A DNA stretch of 64,000 bases from Paraburkholderia sp. BL23I1N1 (GCF_003610295.1 NZ_RAPV01000001.1:5952001-6016000); one strand, 5' to 3'; shown: positions 9,062 to 18,164, counted from the first letter of the stretch. Program-made: numbers and translations. Notes: generated from the letters alone by a model not told the origin.

Positions 9062-10863
9062 CGCAGAATCTCCTCGCCGGTGCGCTTCGACACGACAACC
9101 AGTTGCACAAAGCTGTTCAGATGCACGTACAGCCCAAAAAACGTATCGATCACCCGCACGAACGACGCGAGACTCGTGCCGACGAAATGTTCTTCGTCGA
9201 TCGTCAAACGAATCTCGATGCCGCGCACGAAGGTCGCGAACGGCTTGCCCGGCAGCCATTGCACCGCTGCGCGCTGCTCGATGCCGACCAGCCCGTCGAT
9301 ATGCCGCGCCGACACCGCCGTGCGCCGCAAATCGTAAAGCACCAGCATTTCCTTGAGCGCCGACAGCCCGCTATTGGCGAGCGACACATGATTCAACGCC
9401 AGATGCGAAATCAGCCGCCAGTGCGAAGCGCGGCCGCGCTCGAACCGCACACTGGGCGTAGGCCTGCGCAGCATCGCGATGCTGCCGGTCAGCGAGCCGC
9501 CTTCCAGAAACAGATCGCCGCCTTCGAGCCCCACCGCGAGACCGGCTGGCAGGTCGCGATTGGTACAGGTCAGATCGAGACTCAGCGTATCGGTTTGCGG
9601 TGCGGCTGGTTCGAAGTCGATATCGACAATCGAGATTTCGGTCTCGTAACCCGGGCTTTTCTGCGCAACCCAATCGTTACGCCGTGCGAACCAGTAGTGC
9701 CCCGCACGCGCCGCTTCGCCGTGATGCAGCGAATAGAACGGCCGGAACTCGATCACCGATTCTTCATGTGCTTGCTGCCGGACGAGTTTCACCGAGTCGA
9801 TCGAATAGACCTCGTACGCGAACGCGCGGCGCGCCTCGGCGATCACCGGATACGAAATCGCCTGATGACTGATGCGGATCGGCTCGCCGTGCTGTTCGAA
9901 CAGATTCACGACCGGCGTGCAGAACAAGCGGAAGTGATGCGCGGACAATGAATCCAGCAGACGCGCGACGTGCGAATCGCTGCGCACTTCCTTGAGTACG
10001 ACATGCAGCGTCAGACGCTGGCAGCGGCCGCTCGCGCGCGTCATTGCCGCCAGATCGAAATCGGCGAAATTGAATTTTTCAGGGAACGCGAAGTATTCGG
10101 TCAGCAACCGGTACGCTGGATGCGATTTCGCCGGATAGTCGATTAGTGCGTCGTCTTCGTCGAAACCGGCTTGTACGACCGGCGATTCACGAAGTTGCTT
10201 CCACACGCCGCGGCGGTCGGCTTCGACATAAGTTGCCAATGCATTGACGAACAGGCAATCCGCCAGCGCCGCGATAAACGATTGCTCGCCGTGCAGATGC
10301 GTGCGCAAGGTACCGACTTTCAGTGCGGAGAGATCGAGCTGCGCGGCCGTCGATTCGAACGTGATCGACACGATCGCCGTGGCGTTGCCCGGCAGGACGG
10401 TCGCGCTCGGCGCCATGGCGACCGACGTGTACTTCGCCTCCGAGATGCGGATGGGCGCCAGTGTCACGTCGTAGGCGGTTCGGAATCGGCATTGCACGCC
10501 GCGAATCGGGCGCGACTTGAGTTCAGTACCGCGATCGACCAGAACCGGCTCGGTTAGGTGACTGAGCGCAGCCGAGGTGCCCAGCTGCGCGATCGAACAG
10601 GACGGGAACGGCCGCAGATAGTGCGGATAAAGCACTTCCAGCAGCGCTTCGGTGAATTCGGGGTAATCGTCGTCGAGCTTCTTGTTGATGCGCGCGCCCA
10701 ACAGCGCGAACGATTCGATCATCCGCTCGACATGCGGATCTTCGCAGTGCTCGCCTGACATCGCGAGACGCGCCGCGATCTTCGGATAGCGTTCGGCGAA
10801 ATCGCGCGAATAGCGCCGCAAAAATGATAATTCGCGCTCGTAATACGGCAGCAATTCTTCCAT
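9025..10863 (-). CDS. tssF: TssF, T6SS baseplate protein
   Basis: The 612-residue protein opens with the very typical TssF start (MEELLPYYERELSFLRR) and keeps the conserved acidic/aromatic pattern YPEFTEALLEVLYPHYLRP around residues 67-85. TssF (ImpG/VasA) is the main wedge protein of the baseplate, present in two copies per TssG. It is intact and overlaps tssG by 37 bp. On its 5' side a 138-bp gap to tssE contains a run of short degenerate TACTAAA repeats. Confidence 0.95.
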   Translation of the reverse strand: MEELLPYYERELSFLRRYSRDFAERYPKIAARLAMSGEHCEDPHVERMIESFALLGARINKKLDDDYPEFTEALLEVLYPHYLRPFPSCSIAQLGTSAALSHLTEPVLVDRGTELKSRPIRGVQCRFRTAYDVTLAPIRISEAKYTSVAMAPSATVLPGNATAIVSITFESTAAQLDLSALKVGTLRTHLHGEQSFIAALADCLFVNALATYVEADRRGVWKQLRESPVVQAGFDEDDALIDYPAKSHPAYRLLTEYFAFPEKFNFADFDLAAMTRASGRCQRLTLHVVLKEVRSDSHVARLLDSLSAHHFRLFCTPVVNLFEQHGEPIRISHQAISYPVIAEARRAFAYEVYSIDSVKLVRQQAHEESVIEFRPFYSLHHGEAARAGHYWFARRNDWVAQKSPGYETEISIVDIDFEPAAPQTDTLSLDLTCTNRDLPAGLAVGLEGGDLFLEGGSLTGSIAMLRRPTPSVRFERGRASHWRLISHLALNHVSLANSGLSALKEMLVLYDLRRTAVSARHIDGLVGIEQRAAVQWLPGKPFATFVRGIEIRLTIDEEHFVGTSLASFVRVIDTFFGLYVHLNSFVQLVVVSKRTGEEILRCKPRSGESILA

Positions 10864-10940
10864 CGATCTATCCCCGAACCTGAACCCTCTCCGCTCAAAC
10901 TATCGCCACCGGTGCGCGTAAGCGGCGGCAAAGCGGTACT

Positions 10941-11010
10941 CAAGATACTAAAACGCAGGCACTAAATCGCCGGTACTAAACCCGGCCGCCAAAATCAGGT
11001 ACTAAAGCTT
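10941..11010. repeat. Degenerate 14-bp tandem repeat (core GGTACTAAA) between tssE and tssF
   Basis: Three adjacent 14-bp units begin at 10941, 10955 and 10969, sharing core (G/C)G(T/C)ACTAAA. A decayed unit follows, then a further GGTACTAAA at 10998 that runs into the tssE stop codon (TAG on the minus strand). Function is unknown; it lies in the transcribed gap of the leftward T6SS operon. Confidence 0.6.
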
Positions 11011-11481
11011 CGCGCGTGCGCGCGTCACCGAGTATTGCAGCGTGGAAGGCTGCAGCATCGCATCGAAACTCACCGGTTCTTCCGCCGGGTGCACGACCAG
11101 CAACGCCTGAATCGCAAAGTTCAGCGCGTTGGTGGATTGTTCGTTCAATTCGAGCGTAACCGCCACTTGCTGCAGGCGCGGCTCATGCCGTGCGATTGCC
11201 TGCTGAATCGATTTGCAGATAAACGTACGGTCGTAGTGGCTCGCAAGGCTCAGGCCCGCGAAATCGTTCAGGCCGTACGTGAGCACCGAGCGCTGACATT
11301 CCGGCAGCGCCGCGAGTTCGTGCTCGGTCAGGGCGATCCGGGTGTTCAGGATCGCCTCGACGTCGCGTGCCACAGTGGCCTTCAACTCGTCCAACGACAA
11401 TTGCCGCATCGCCGGAGAAGCCGGCAGATGCGGTTCGTCGTCGAACAGCTTGTCGAGAAAGCTAGGTTCGAAGCGTTTCAT
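11002..11481 (-). CDS. tssE: TssE, gp25-like T6SS baseplate protein
   Basis: This 159-residue protein is the homologue of phage T4 gp25, which joins the baseplate to the sheath. The N-terminus (RFEPSFLDKLFDD) and the central segment with LNTRIALTEHEL and VLTYGLNDFAG match the family; the gp25 domain covers about residues 30-140. Length is normal. The stop codon lies in the TACTAAA repeat tract. hcp lies 82 bp upstream in the same operon. Confidence 0.94.
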   Translation of the reverse strand: MKRFEPSFLDKLFDDEPHLPASPAMRQLSLDELKATVARDVEAILNTRIALTEHELAALPECQRSVLTYGLNDFAGLSLASHYDRTFICKSIQQAIARHEPRLQQVAVTLELNEQSTNALNFAIQALLVVHPAEEPVSFDAMLQPSTLQYSVTRARAKL

Positions 11482-11563
11482 CAGCGTCCGAAGAACCGGT
11501 TCGACGCGAGGCGCGCGCGGCGAGCGTCAGCCTTTTCAGGCGCGCGCCGCGTGCGCCCCGGCA

Positions 11564-12067
11564 TCAGACCGCGTAAGTCTTGTCGTTCTTCGTCAGGCTC
11601 CACGCGCCTTGCGCGTTGCCGCCCTGGTTGCCGCCGATCTTCTGCTGCGTGTACTTCCACTGCACGGCAGCGTACTTCAGCGAGAACTGTTCGCTCGGCA
11701 GGCCTTCGCCGACCACGCTCGGCGTGGCGCTCGAGATGATCACGTACTTGAGCTTCACTTCCAGGTACTTGATGCGATTGCCTTCGCCGTCCGAACGCAT
11801 GAAGTCGATCGTCACTTCGTCGAACGTCGTGCCGCCCGATGCGTGTTGATAGATCAGCGGGCTGACCACGTCGATGTCTTTCGTGAACTGCATGTCGGCG
11901 TGTTCGCAACGCTCGGACGTGTGACCGCCCGCCGTCGAAGCCGTTGCCGAACGCGGTTGCGTAATCGAGTGGCTCCACGAATCGATTTCGATCCAGCCAG
12001 CATGATCTTTATCGGCAGATTCGCCTTTGATCGCCGGATTGCCGAATTTTAAATAGATGTCCTTCAT
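11564..12067 (-). CDS. hcp: Hcp (TssD), T6SS inner-tube protein
   Basis: The 167-residue protein is Hcp, which forms stacked hexameric rings of the secreted tube. The start (MKDIYLKFGN, IKGES) and the IEIDSWSHSITQPRS motif are classic for the Burkholderia T6SS Hcp. There is no C-terminal effector extension. It lies between tssC and tssE. A stem-loop (12105-12127) just upstream may stabilise or set the level of the hcp message, which is usually needed in excess (inference). Confidence 0.97.
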   Translation of the reverse strand: MKDIYLKFGNPAIKGESADKDHAGWIEIDSWSHSITQPRSATASTAGGHTSERCEHADMQFTKDIDVVSPLIYQHASGGTTFDEVTIDFMRSDGEGNRIKYLEVKLKYVIISSATPSVVGEGLPSEQFSLKYAAVQWKYTQQKIGGNQGGNAQGAWSLTKNDKTYAV

Positions 12068-12104
12068 AACTCATCGACTCCCCAAAAAGGTGGTTTTAAC
12101 AGCT

Positions 12105-12127
12105 AACCCGTGCGGCCGGCACGGGTT
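12105..12127 (-). promoter_or_regulatory. Intercistronic stem-loop between tssC and hcp
   Basis: A 9-bp perfect stem (AACCCGTGC with GCACGGGTT, 5-nt loop) lies in the 72-bp gap between tssC and hcp. There is no T-run directly after it on the minus strand, so it looks like an mRNA-processing or stabilising hairpin rather than a full terminator. Confidence 0.5.
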
Positions 12128-12139
12128 TTCTGACTTCGT

Positions 12140-13630
12140 TTATGAATTTGCCGGTTTCGGCAGGTCGGCGACAAGACGCAGAGAGATCGAAAGTTCGTCC
12201 AGCTGGAAGTGCGGGCGCAGGAAAGCGACCGAACGATACGCACCCGGCTTACCCGGAATCTCCGAGACCTGTATTGATGCCTCACGCAGCGGGAACTGCG
12301 CTTTCTGCTCCTGGGTCGCGTTGTCGTCCAGCAGCACGTACTGCGAAATCCAACGGTTCAGGAATACTTCGACGTTCTGCGCGGATGCGAAGCTGCCGAT
12401 CTTGTCGCGCATCATCGCCTTCAGGTAGTGCGCCACGCGCGACACCGAGAAGATGTACTGCAGCTGCGCGGACAGCACGGCATTCGCATTCGCGCTATCC
12501 GTGCTGTACTTCTTGGGCTTCTGCACCGATTGCGCGGCGAAGAACGCGGCGTAATCCGAATTCTTGCAGTGCACGAGCGGAATGAAACCGAGGTCGCTCA
12601 GTTCCTTTTCGCGGCGATCGGTAATCGCGATTTCGGTCGGGCATTTCAGCGCGACTTCGCCGTCGTCGGTCTTGAACGTGTGGGTGGGCAGGTCTTCCAC
12701 CAGACCGCCGCCTTCCACGCCGCGAATCGCCGCGCACCAGCCGAAGTCGTCGAATGCAGCCGTCAGGCGCGCGGCAAATGCCCACGCTGCGTTACACCAC
12801 AGGTATTTGCTGTGATCGGTGCCGTCCACGTCTTCAACAAAGTTGAAGCCTTCAGCCGTGGCACCGTCTTTCGGATTGAAAGGCAGGCGGCCAAGAAAGC
12901 GCGGCAAGGTCAGGCCGACATAGCGCGAATCTTCGGAGTCGCGGAACGACTTCCATTTCGCGTATTCGACGGTATCGAACACCTTGCCGAGATCGCGCGG
13001 CTTGCCGAGATCGGCAAACGTCTCGAGACCCATCAGTTCAGGCGAAGCCGATGCGATGAACGGTGCATGCGCCGCGGCCGCGACGTGCGCCATCTGTTCG
13101 ATGAAGTACACGTCTTCCGGCTGACGCGTCACTTCGAAGTCGCCAATGATCGTGCCGAACGGTGCACCACCGAACGTGCCGAACTCTTCTTCATACACCT
13201 TCTTGAAGAGTGCACTCTGATCGAATTCGATGGCGTTCTTGAAGTCGCGCACGAGGTCGCGCTTGGGCGCGTGCAGCGCCTTGATCTTGACCGTCGAGCC
13301 GGTATTGCTTTCCTTGCACAGATAATCGAGGCCGCGCCACGTGCTTTCCATGCGCTGGAATTCCGCCGCATGCATCACCGCGCTCAGTTGCGCGGAGATC
13401 AGGCGGTCGAGTTCCGCGACGCGTGCGTCGATCGTGGCCGACAGGTTGTCGGATACCACCACCGTGCCATCAAGCACCTGGTGCACGAGTTCACCGATCA
13501 GGTCTTTCGCCCGCGCGTGCTCGGACTCGGACTTGGCCACGCGGCTCTTCTCGACGATTTCGTCGAGCAGCGTGGATTCCGTGCCGCTCTGCGCGCTGGC
13601 GAGTTGGGCTGCTGCCGTTTGCTGGTTCAT
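12140..13630 (-). CDS. tssC: TssC, large contractile-sheath subunit
   Basis: The 496-residue TssC (VipB/ImpC, EvpB family) forms the contractile sheath together with TssB. The N-terminal helix (about residues 15-35) is the segment recognised by ClpV after contraction. The family core is visible around FQRMESTWRGLDYL (about 110) and the IGDFEVT segment (about 180). Length is normal. It is separated from tssB by only 18 bp, as expected for an obligate partner pair. Confidence 0.96.
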   Translation of the reverse strand: MNQQTAAAQLASAQSGTESTLLDEIVEKSRVAKSESEHARAKDLIGELVHQVLDGTVVVSDNLSATIDARVAELDRLISAQLSAVMHAAEFQRMESTWRGLDYLCKESNTGSTVKIKALHAPKRDLVRDFKNAIEFDQSALFKKVYEEEFGTFGGAPFGTIIGDFEVTRQPEDVYFIEQMAHVAAAAHAPFIASASPELMGLETFADLGKPRDLGKVFDTVEYAKWKSFRDSEDSRYVGLTLPRFLGRLPFNPKDGATAEGFNFVEDVDGTDHSKYLWCNAAWAFAARLTAAFDDFGWCAAIRGVEGGGLVEDLPTHTFKTDDGEVALKCPTEIAITDRREKELSDLGFIPLVHCKNSDYAAFFAAQSVQKPKKYSTDSANANAVLSAQLQYIFSVSRVAHYLKAMMRDKIGSFASAQNVEVFLNRWISQYVLLDDNATQEQKAQFPLREASIQVSEIPGKPGAYRSVAFLRPHFQLDELSISLRLVADLPKPANS

Positions 13631-13648
13631 CTCACACCCCGTGCGTAC

Positions 13649-14197
13649 TTAATCGCCCTGCTTGTCGTGATCCGGCGCGCCGGCGTGCTGGTCTGTCGCG
13701 CTGCCCTGGTCTTTTGCCAGCGCCTGCAACTGCTGCGTGTTGTTGAGCACTTCGCTCAGCAGGTCTTCGAGTTTGTCGTTACCGGCCAGCTTGTTGCGCA
13801 GGTCGGCCAGCTTCGACCGTGCTTCGAGCAGACGGCGCAGCGGCTCGATCTGCTCGACCACCTCATCCGGATTGAAATCGGCCATCGACTTGAAACGCAG
13901 GTCGACGGCGAATTTGCCACCGGCCTCGCTCAGGCGGTTTTCCACCTGGAACGCGGCGCGCGGCTCGATCGCTTTCATCACGTCGTCAAAATTATCGCGG
14001 TCGATATTGACGAACTTGCGATCGCGCAGCTTCGGCTGCTCGACTTCGGACTGCCCCGCCAGATCGGCAACCACGCCGACGACGAACGGCAGTTCCTTTA
14101 TCTCGATCGCATCGCCGCGCTCAACTTCGTACGTCAGTTGAACGCGCGGAGGCCGCACTTTTTGCAAACGTTTCTGAATACTTTCTTTCTTCGCCAT
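13649..14197 (-). CDS. tssB: TssB, small contractile-sheath subunit
   Basis: The 182-residue TssB (VipA/ImpB family) pairs with TssC to form the sheath. The N-terminus (KKESIQKRLQKVRPPRVQLTY) and the LPFVVGVVADLAG segment identify it. The DFNPDEVVEQ motif at about residue 110 begins the helical TssC-binding region. The C-terminal ~15 residues are polar and variable. It lies 37 bp downstream of the TPR lipoprotein gene and 18 bp upstream of tssC. Confidence 0.95.
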   Translation of the reverse strand: MAKKESIQKRLQKVRPPRVQLTYEVERGDAIEIKELPFVVGVVADLAGQSEVEQPKLRDRKFVNIDRDNFDDVMKAIEPRAAFQVENRLSEAGGKFAVDLRFKSMADFNPDEVVEQIEPLRRLLEARSKLADLRNKLAGNDKLEDLLSEVLNNTQQLQALAKDQGSATDQHAGAPDHDKQGD

Positions 14198-14234
14198 CGT
14201 CGGCTCCCGGATGCAGATAGGTCAGGCGTGTCAA

Positions 14235-14921
14235 TTAGCGCAGTGCGCTGAACGGATCGGACGCGCCGCCGCTTTGCGCGGCTTTGGCGGGCGCTGCCGG
14301 CGCCGGTGCGGCGGGTGCAGCGGGCGCGGGCGCCGTGGCAGCAGGCGCTGCTGCGCCGGCGGTTACCTCCGGTGTATCCGTGGCCTTGCCCTTAACGACG
14401 TGACGCACGATGCGTTTCTTCTTCACGGCGGGCTTGTCGTTCGGGTCGGGCGGGAACAACGTGGCTTCGCCGAGCGTGTCGCGCAACTGTTTGGCGAGCG
14501 CTTGCGCGTCCGACTTCGCATCGCCCGCGAGCGACGCGTCCTGACGCAGTTCGCCGAGCGATTGCGTGGCCACGCGCAGGCCGGCTACAGCCAGCACGCT
14601 CTTGGCCTGACGGTCTGTCTGGTCGCGCTGCAGCGCTTCTTGCGCGGCGACAATGGCCTGGCCGTAATGACCCTGCGTGAACTGGATCTGCGCAATGCGC
14701 GACCACGGTTCTTCACGGGTCGGATCGGATTTTGACAATTGCTGGTAAAGCGCGATGGCGCGATCCTGATCACCACCCTTGGCGACGGTATCCGCGTCCG
14801 CGAGTTGCTTATTAAAAGCCTCCGGTGTGGTCGCTGCGTTGTTGCCCTGTGTCGCGCAACCGGCAATCACGCCGCATGCCAACACTACCCCAGATAGTTT
14901 TACTAACAGACGGTCATTCAT
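14235..14921 (-). CDS. T6SS-associated TPR lipoprotein
   Basis: This 228-residue protein has a lipoprotein signal peptide with lipobox IAGC (Cys22). Helical TPR-like repeats follow (about residues 35-110, with DRAIALYQQLSKSDP and YGQAIVAAQEAL), then a basic stretch (KKKRIVRHVVKGK, about 168-180) and a Pro/Ala-rich tail. It is the first gene of the leftward operon. Burkholderia T6SS clusters of this layout carry a TPR gene at this place. A periplasmic T6SS protein called TslA, reported in Burkholderia to position assembly at cell contacts, may be the equivalent, but that identity is from memory and unverified. Confidence 0.8.
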   Translation of the reverse strand: MNDRLLVKLSGVVLACGVIAGCATQGNNAATTPEAFNKQLADADTVAKGGDQDRAIALYQQLSKSDPTREEPWSRIAQIQFTQGHYGQAIVAAQEALQRDQTDRQAKSVLAVAGLRVATQSLGELRQDASLAGDAKSDAQALAKQLRDTLGEATLFPPDPNDKPAVKKKRIVRHVVKGKATDTPEVTAGAAAPAATAPAPAAPAAPAPAAPAKAAQSGGASDPFSALR

Positions 14922-15278
14922 CGTTTTTCACCGACGTGCGATTTTTTTAATTCAAGGAGAAACCGGAGTTTTGCTTTGCTTCAACTGCGCGGGTATAGTA
15001 CAGGCCAATTTTCGATAATTCAACTTTCGTGTGAAGAAGCATTGCACAAAAAAAATGCATGGGGATGATTTAAACGAAACATGCAGAAATTGTTTCCTGC
15101 TGCAATAGCCGCATTGCGAAGAGCGGAAAAATTTTCCGCACACCAGGCAGCTAACGCGCGAGTCCCGGGGAACAATGCGCTTTGCATAAAGCGGCATTAC
15201 GCGGCATAGCGTTGCTGAAAAATTGCCGGATTGATTTCGTTATTGATGTTTTGACGGGGGACGGCGCCGAGCCGGTCG
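14922..15278. promoter_or_regulatory. Divergent promoter region between TPR/tssB operon and tssJKL
   Basis: This 357-bp AT-richer gap separates two divergent T6SS operons. A rightward sigma-70-like candidate has TTGCTT at 14971 and TATAGT at 14994 (17-bp spacer). A leftward candidate has TTGAAT (15023-15018) and TACTAT (15000-14995), also with a 17-bp spacer. The two would share the same TATAGTA element. No sigma-54 site was recognised. The rightward leader to tssJ would be about 270 nt. Confidence 0.4.
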
Positions 15279-15911
15279 ATGTATATGAATTCGCGTCTTG
15301 TTCGCCATGCATCGCTATTGATTACCAGTGCCGTGGCGTGCGCGCTGCTGGGCGGCTGCGCGGCCGCCGTGCCCGCGCTGGGAGCCGCTGCCAACGCGGT
15401 TTTGCAGGCGAGCGGCCTCGGCAAGCCCGACGTACCGGATGCGCAAAAGCCGCCACGTAATGTCGGCCTCACCTTATACGCCGCGCCGAATCTGAATGCC
15501 GCCAATGATAACCGCCCACTGGCGCTGGTCGTGCGGCTTTACGTGCTGAAAGACCCCACCTCATTCCAGCAGGCGCCATTCGATGCATTTACCGATCCGG
15601 CCAAGGAAAAGACCACGCTGGGCGGCGATTTGCTGGGCGTGCGCGAAGTGACGCTGATCCCCGGTCAACGTTACGTCGTCACCGAAAAAGTCTCGCGTGA
15701 AGCGCAGGCATTCGGTATCGTCGCTCTATTCCGCGATCCGGCAATGCAGCGTTGGAAATTCGCCTTCGACCCGGCGAAGTCGGAGAAATCCGGCATAATG
15801 ATCGGCCTGCATAACTGCGCAATGACGGTAACCAACGGCACTGTGATCCCGGCTGAACAGGGACTGCCCGCCCAAGCGCTGAATATGCTTTCTTCAGTAA
15901 GCTGCGGTTAA
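15279..15911 (+). CDS. tssJ: TssJ, T6SS outer-membrane lipoprotein
   Basis: The 210-residue protein has a lipobox LGGC (Cys27 counted from this start; a second ATG two codons on is equally possible). The transthyretin-like TssJ fold follows: a segment NVGLTLYAAPNLNAA, then RPLALVVRLYVLKD and a loop region ending VTLIPGQRY. TssJ anchors the membrane complex in the outer membrane by contacting the TssM C-terminus. It begins the rightward tssJKL operon. Confidence 0.93.
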   Translation: MYMNSRLVRHASLLITSAVACALLGGCAAAVPALGAAANAVLQASGLGKPDVPDAQKPPRNVGLTLYAAPNLNAANDNRPLALVVRLYVLKDPTSFQQAPFDAFTDPAKEKTTLGGDLLGVREVTLIPGQRYVVTEKVSREAQAFGIVALFRDPAMQRWKFAFDPAKSEKSGIMIGLHNCAMTVTNGTVIPAEQGLPAQALNMLSSVSCG

Positions 15912-16020
15912 AGATGCTGGACAAATACGATTTAACAATTTTTAGAGAATTAACAATGCGGCGCTCGAATCGGTTTATCTCCGGGCACGCCATACGCTGA
16001 ACGCATATAACAGGTTTGAG

Positions 16021-17367
16021 ATGAGTTATTCCGCAAAAGTGCTCTGGGGGGAAGGCCTGTTTCTGAGGCCGCAGCATTTTCAGCGTCAGGACGCCTATCA
16101 TGAGGCGCGCCTGTTCGAATCGATCCAGGCGATCCAGCCGTACAACTGGGGCGTGCGCTCGGCGCGGCTCGACCGCGACGCGCTCGGCAGCAACGTGCTG
16201 CGCGTGAGCGAACTCTCGCTGGTGTTTCCAGATGGCGCGCTCTACTCCGCACCGCAAGCCGACGACCTGCCGCCGCCCATCGCGCTCGACACGCTGCCCG
16301 ACGGCATCAACGAATTCACGTTTTATCTGGCGCTGCATCCCCTGCGCGAGACCGGCGCGAACTATTCGCAAGACAGCAACGCGGGCTTCGTCTCGCGTTA
16401 CATCAGCGAGCAAACGCCGGTGGCCGATCATTTCACCGACGCCGCCGAAGCCGACATCACCTTCCTGAAAACCAGCGTCAAACTCATTGCGCATAGCGAG
16501 CCGCGCGACCAGTTGCTGTCGGTGCCGCTCGTGCGCGTGCGCCGCACCGCCACGTCGGGTTTTGAAATCGACGACACGTTCGTGCCGCCCTGCCTCGCGA
16601 TCGACGCATCGCCGATCCTGCATCAACGGCTGCGTCAACTGATCGACGCGCTGCAGGCCAAGGTCAACGCGCTGTATGGTTTTCACCGCGAGCCGACCAA
16701 GAACATCATCGAGTTCCGTTCCGGCGACATTGCGTCGTTCTGGCTGCTGCACACCGCGAGCGCCGCGTTTGCCTCACTTGCGCATCTGTATCAGCATTCG
16801 GCGCTGCATCCGGAACGTCTGTTTCAGGAATTGTTGCGACTGGCCGGCCAGCTGATGACGTTTTCGAAAGGTTATGCGCTGTCCGACCTGCCGGCCTACC
16901 GGCATGACGATCCGGGCCCGGGATTTGCGCGCCTCGACACGATCCTGCGCGATCTGCTCGAAACCGTGATCTCCACGCGTTACTTCGCGATTGCGCTCGA
17001 AGAGGTGCGTCCGTCGTTCCATGCGGGCCGTCTCGACTCGGGCAAGATCGACGACAAGACCCTGTTCTACATTGCCGTCTCCGCGGACATGCCGACCGCG
17101 GAACTCGTCGAAGCCGTCCCCGCCCGTTTCAAGGTCGGCGCGCCGGACGACGTCGACAAGCTGGTGCTCTCGGCCATGCCGGGCGTGCGCCTCGTGTACA
17201 CACCGCAAGTGCCGCCCGCCATTCCGGTACGGCCGGGCGCCTGCTACTTCTCTTGCGAATCGCGCGGCGCATTGTATGACCGCATGTTGCAGGCCCAATC
17301 GGCAATGATCTACGCGCCGTCGGGCATCAACGATCTTCAACTCGAACTGATCGCCGTCACATCATGA
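16021..17367 (+). CDS. tssK: TssK, baseplate-to-membrane-complex adaptor
   Basis: The 448-residue TssK is a trimeric adaptor joining the TssEFG baseplate to the TssJLM membrane complex. The start carries the family signature (LWGEGLFLRPQHFQRQD at about residues 9-25), and length matches ImpJ/VasE proteins. The C-terminus overlaps the tssL start by 4 bp (ATGA), which suggests coupling of the two interacting partners. Confidence 0.95.
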   Translation: MSYSAKVLWGEGLFLRPQHFQRQDAYHEARLFESIQAIQPYNWGVRSARLDRDALGSNVLRVSELSLVFPDGALYSAPQADDLPPPIALDTLPDGINEFTFYLALHPLRETGANYSQDSNAGFVSRYISEQTPVADHFTDAAEADITFLKTSVKLIAHSEPRDQLLSVPLVRVRRTATSGFEIDDTFVPPCLAIDASPILHQRLRQLIDALQAKVNALYGFHREPTKNIIEFRSGDIASFWLLHTASAAFASLAHLYQHSALHPERLFQELLRLAGQLMTFSKGYALSDLPAYRHDDPGPGFARLDTILRDLLETVISTRYFAIALEEVRPSFHAGRLDSGKIDDKTLFYIAVSADMPTAELVEAVPARFKVGAPDDVDKLVLSAMPGVRLVYTPQVPPAIPVRPGACYFSCESRGALYDRMLQAQSAMIYAPSGINDLQLELIAVTS

Positions 17368-18143
17368 GCTACGCGCCCTCCCTGTTTGGCGGCAGCACGC
17401 CTGCCGCGACGCCCGCACCCATGACCGAGCCGAGCTACCAGGTTCGATCGCTGCTCGATCTGCTGTACGACGGTTTCTTCATGCTGTTTTTGTTGAAGAA
17501 CGGCCGCGAACCCGGCGACGCACAGGAATTCAGCCAGCGCATCCAGCAGTTTCTCGGCGACTTCGAGCGCGGCGCAAAGAAGCTCAATGCGTCGGCGGAA
17601 GATGTCTACGCGTCCAAGTTTGCGTTCTGCGCGGCGATCGACGAATCAGTGTTGTCGTCGACATTCAAGATCCGCACGGAATGGGAGCGCCGGCCGTTGC
17701 AGCTGGTGCTGTTCGGCGAGCAACTGGCAGGCGAGAAATTTTTCCAGTACCTCGAGGAATGCCGCGCGCAGGGCGCCGCGCGTTTGCAGTCGCTCGAAGT
17801 GTTCCACATGTGCCTGCTGCTCGGCTTCCAGGGCAAGTATCTGCTCGAAGGACCGGAAAAGCTCGCGTATCTGACCGCGCGCATCGGCGACGAAATCGCG
17901 CATATGAAGGGCAAGCGCGCACCGTTCGCGCCGCATTGGCCGCTGCCGGATCAGGTCGCGCACCGGCTCAAGCGCGAGGTGCCGTTGTGGTCGATCGGGG
18001 CGGTGTTCGCGCTGGTCGGACTGCTCGCTTATCTGGGCCTGAACACCTATCTGCGCGATCAGACGTTGCGCACGCTTGCACCGTATTCGCAGGTGGTCAA
18101 GCTTGGTCCGCAGTCGGCTACGTTGACGATTTCGCTGCCTTAA
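17364..18143 (+). CDS. tssL: TssL, short (DotU-type) T6SS inner-membrane subunit
   Basis: The 259-residue TssL has the DotU cytoplasmic helical domain (about residues 25-200). A single C-terminal membrane helix follows (LWSIGAVFALVGLLAYLGL, about 212-230) with a short periplasmic tail. It lacks the C-terminal OmpA-like peptidoglycan-binding domain found in longer TssL proteins. That role may fall to the OmpA-like protein at 3033 (inference). tssM, its usual neighbour, lies at the far end of the cluster. Confidence 0.94.
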   Translation: MSYAPSLFGGSTPAATPAPMTEPSYQVRSLLDLLYDGFFMLFLLKNGREPGDAQEFSQRIQQFLGDFERGAKKLNASAEDVYASKFAFCAAIDESVLSSTFKIRTEWERRPLQLVLFGEQLAGEKFFQYLEECRAQGAARLQSLEVFHMCLLLGFQGKYLLEGPEKLAYLTARIGDEIAHMKGKRAPFAPHWPLPDQVAHRLKREVPLWSIGAVFALVGLLAYLGLNTYLRDQTLRTLAPYSQVVKLGPQSATLTISLP

Positions 18144-18164
18144 ATCCGCACCGCAGGACGTAAC

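Noticed and set aside
12428..14251. 607-residue open frame antisense to tssC and tssB
   Set aside because: Antisense to two well-supported genes; composition typical of a GC-rich shadow frame.
14922..15278. Sigma-54 promoter for the T6SS operons
   Set aside because: No TGGCAC-N5-TTGC-like element was found on either strand.
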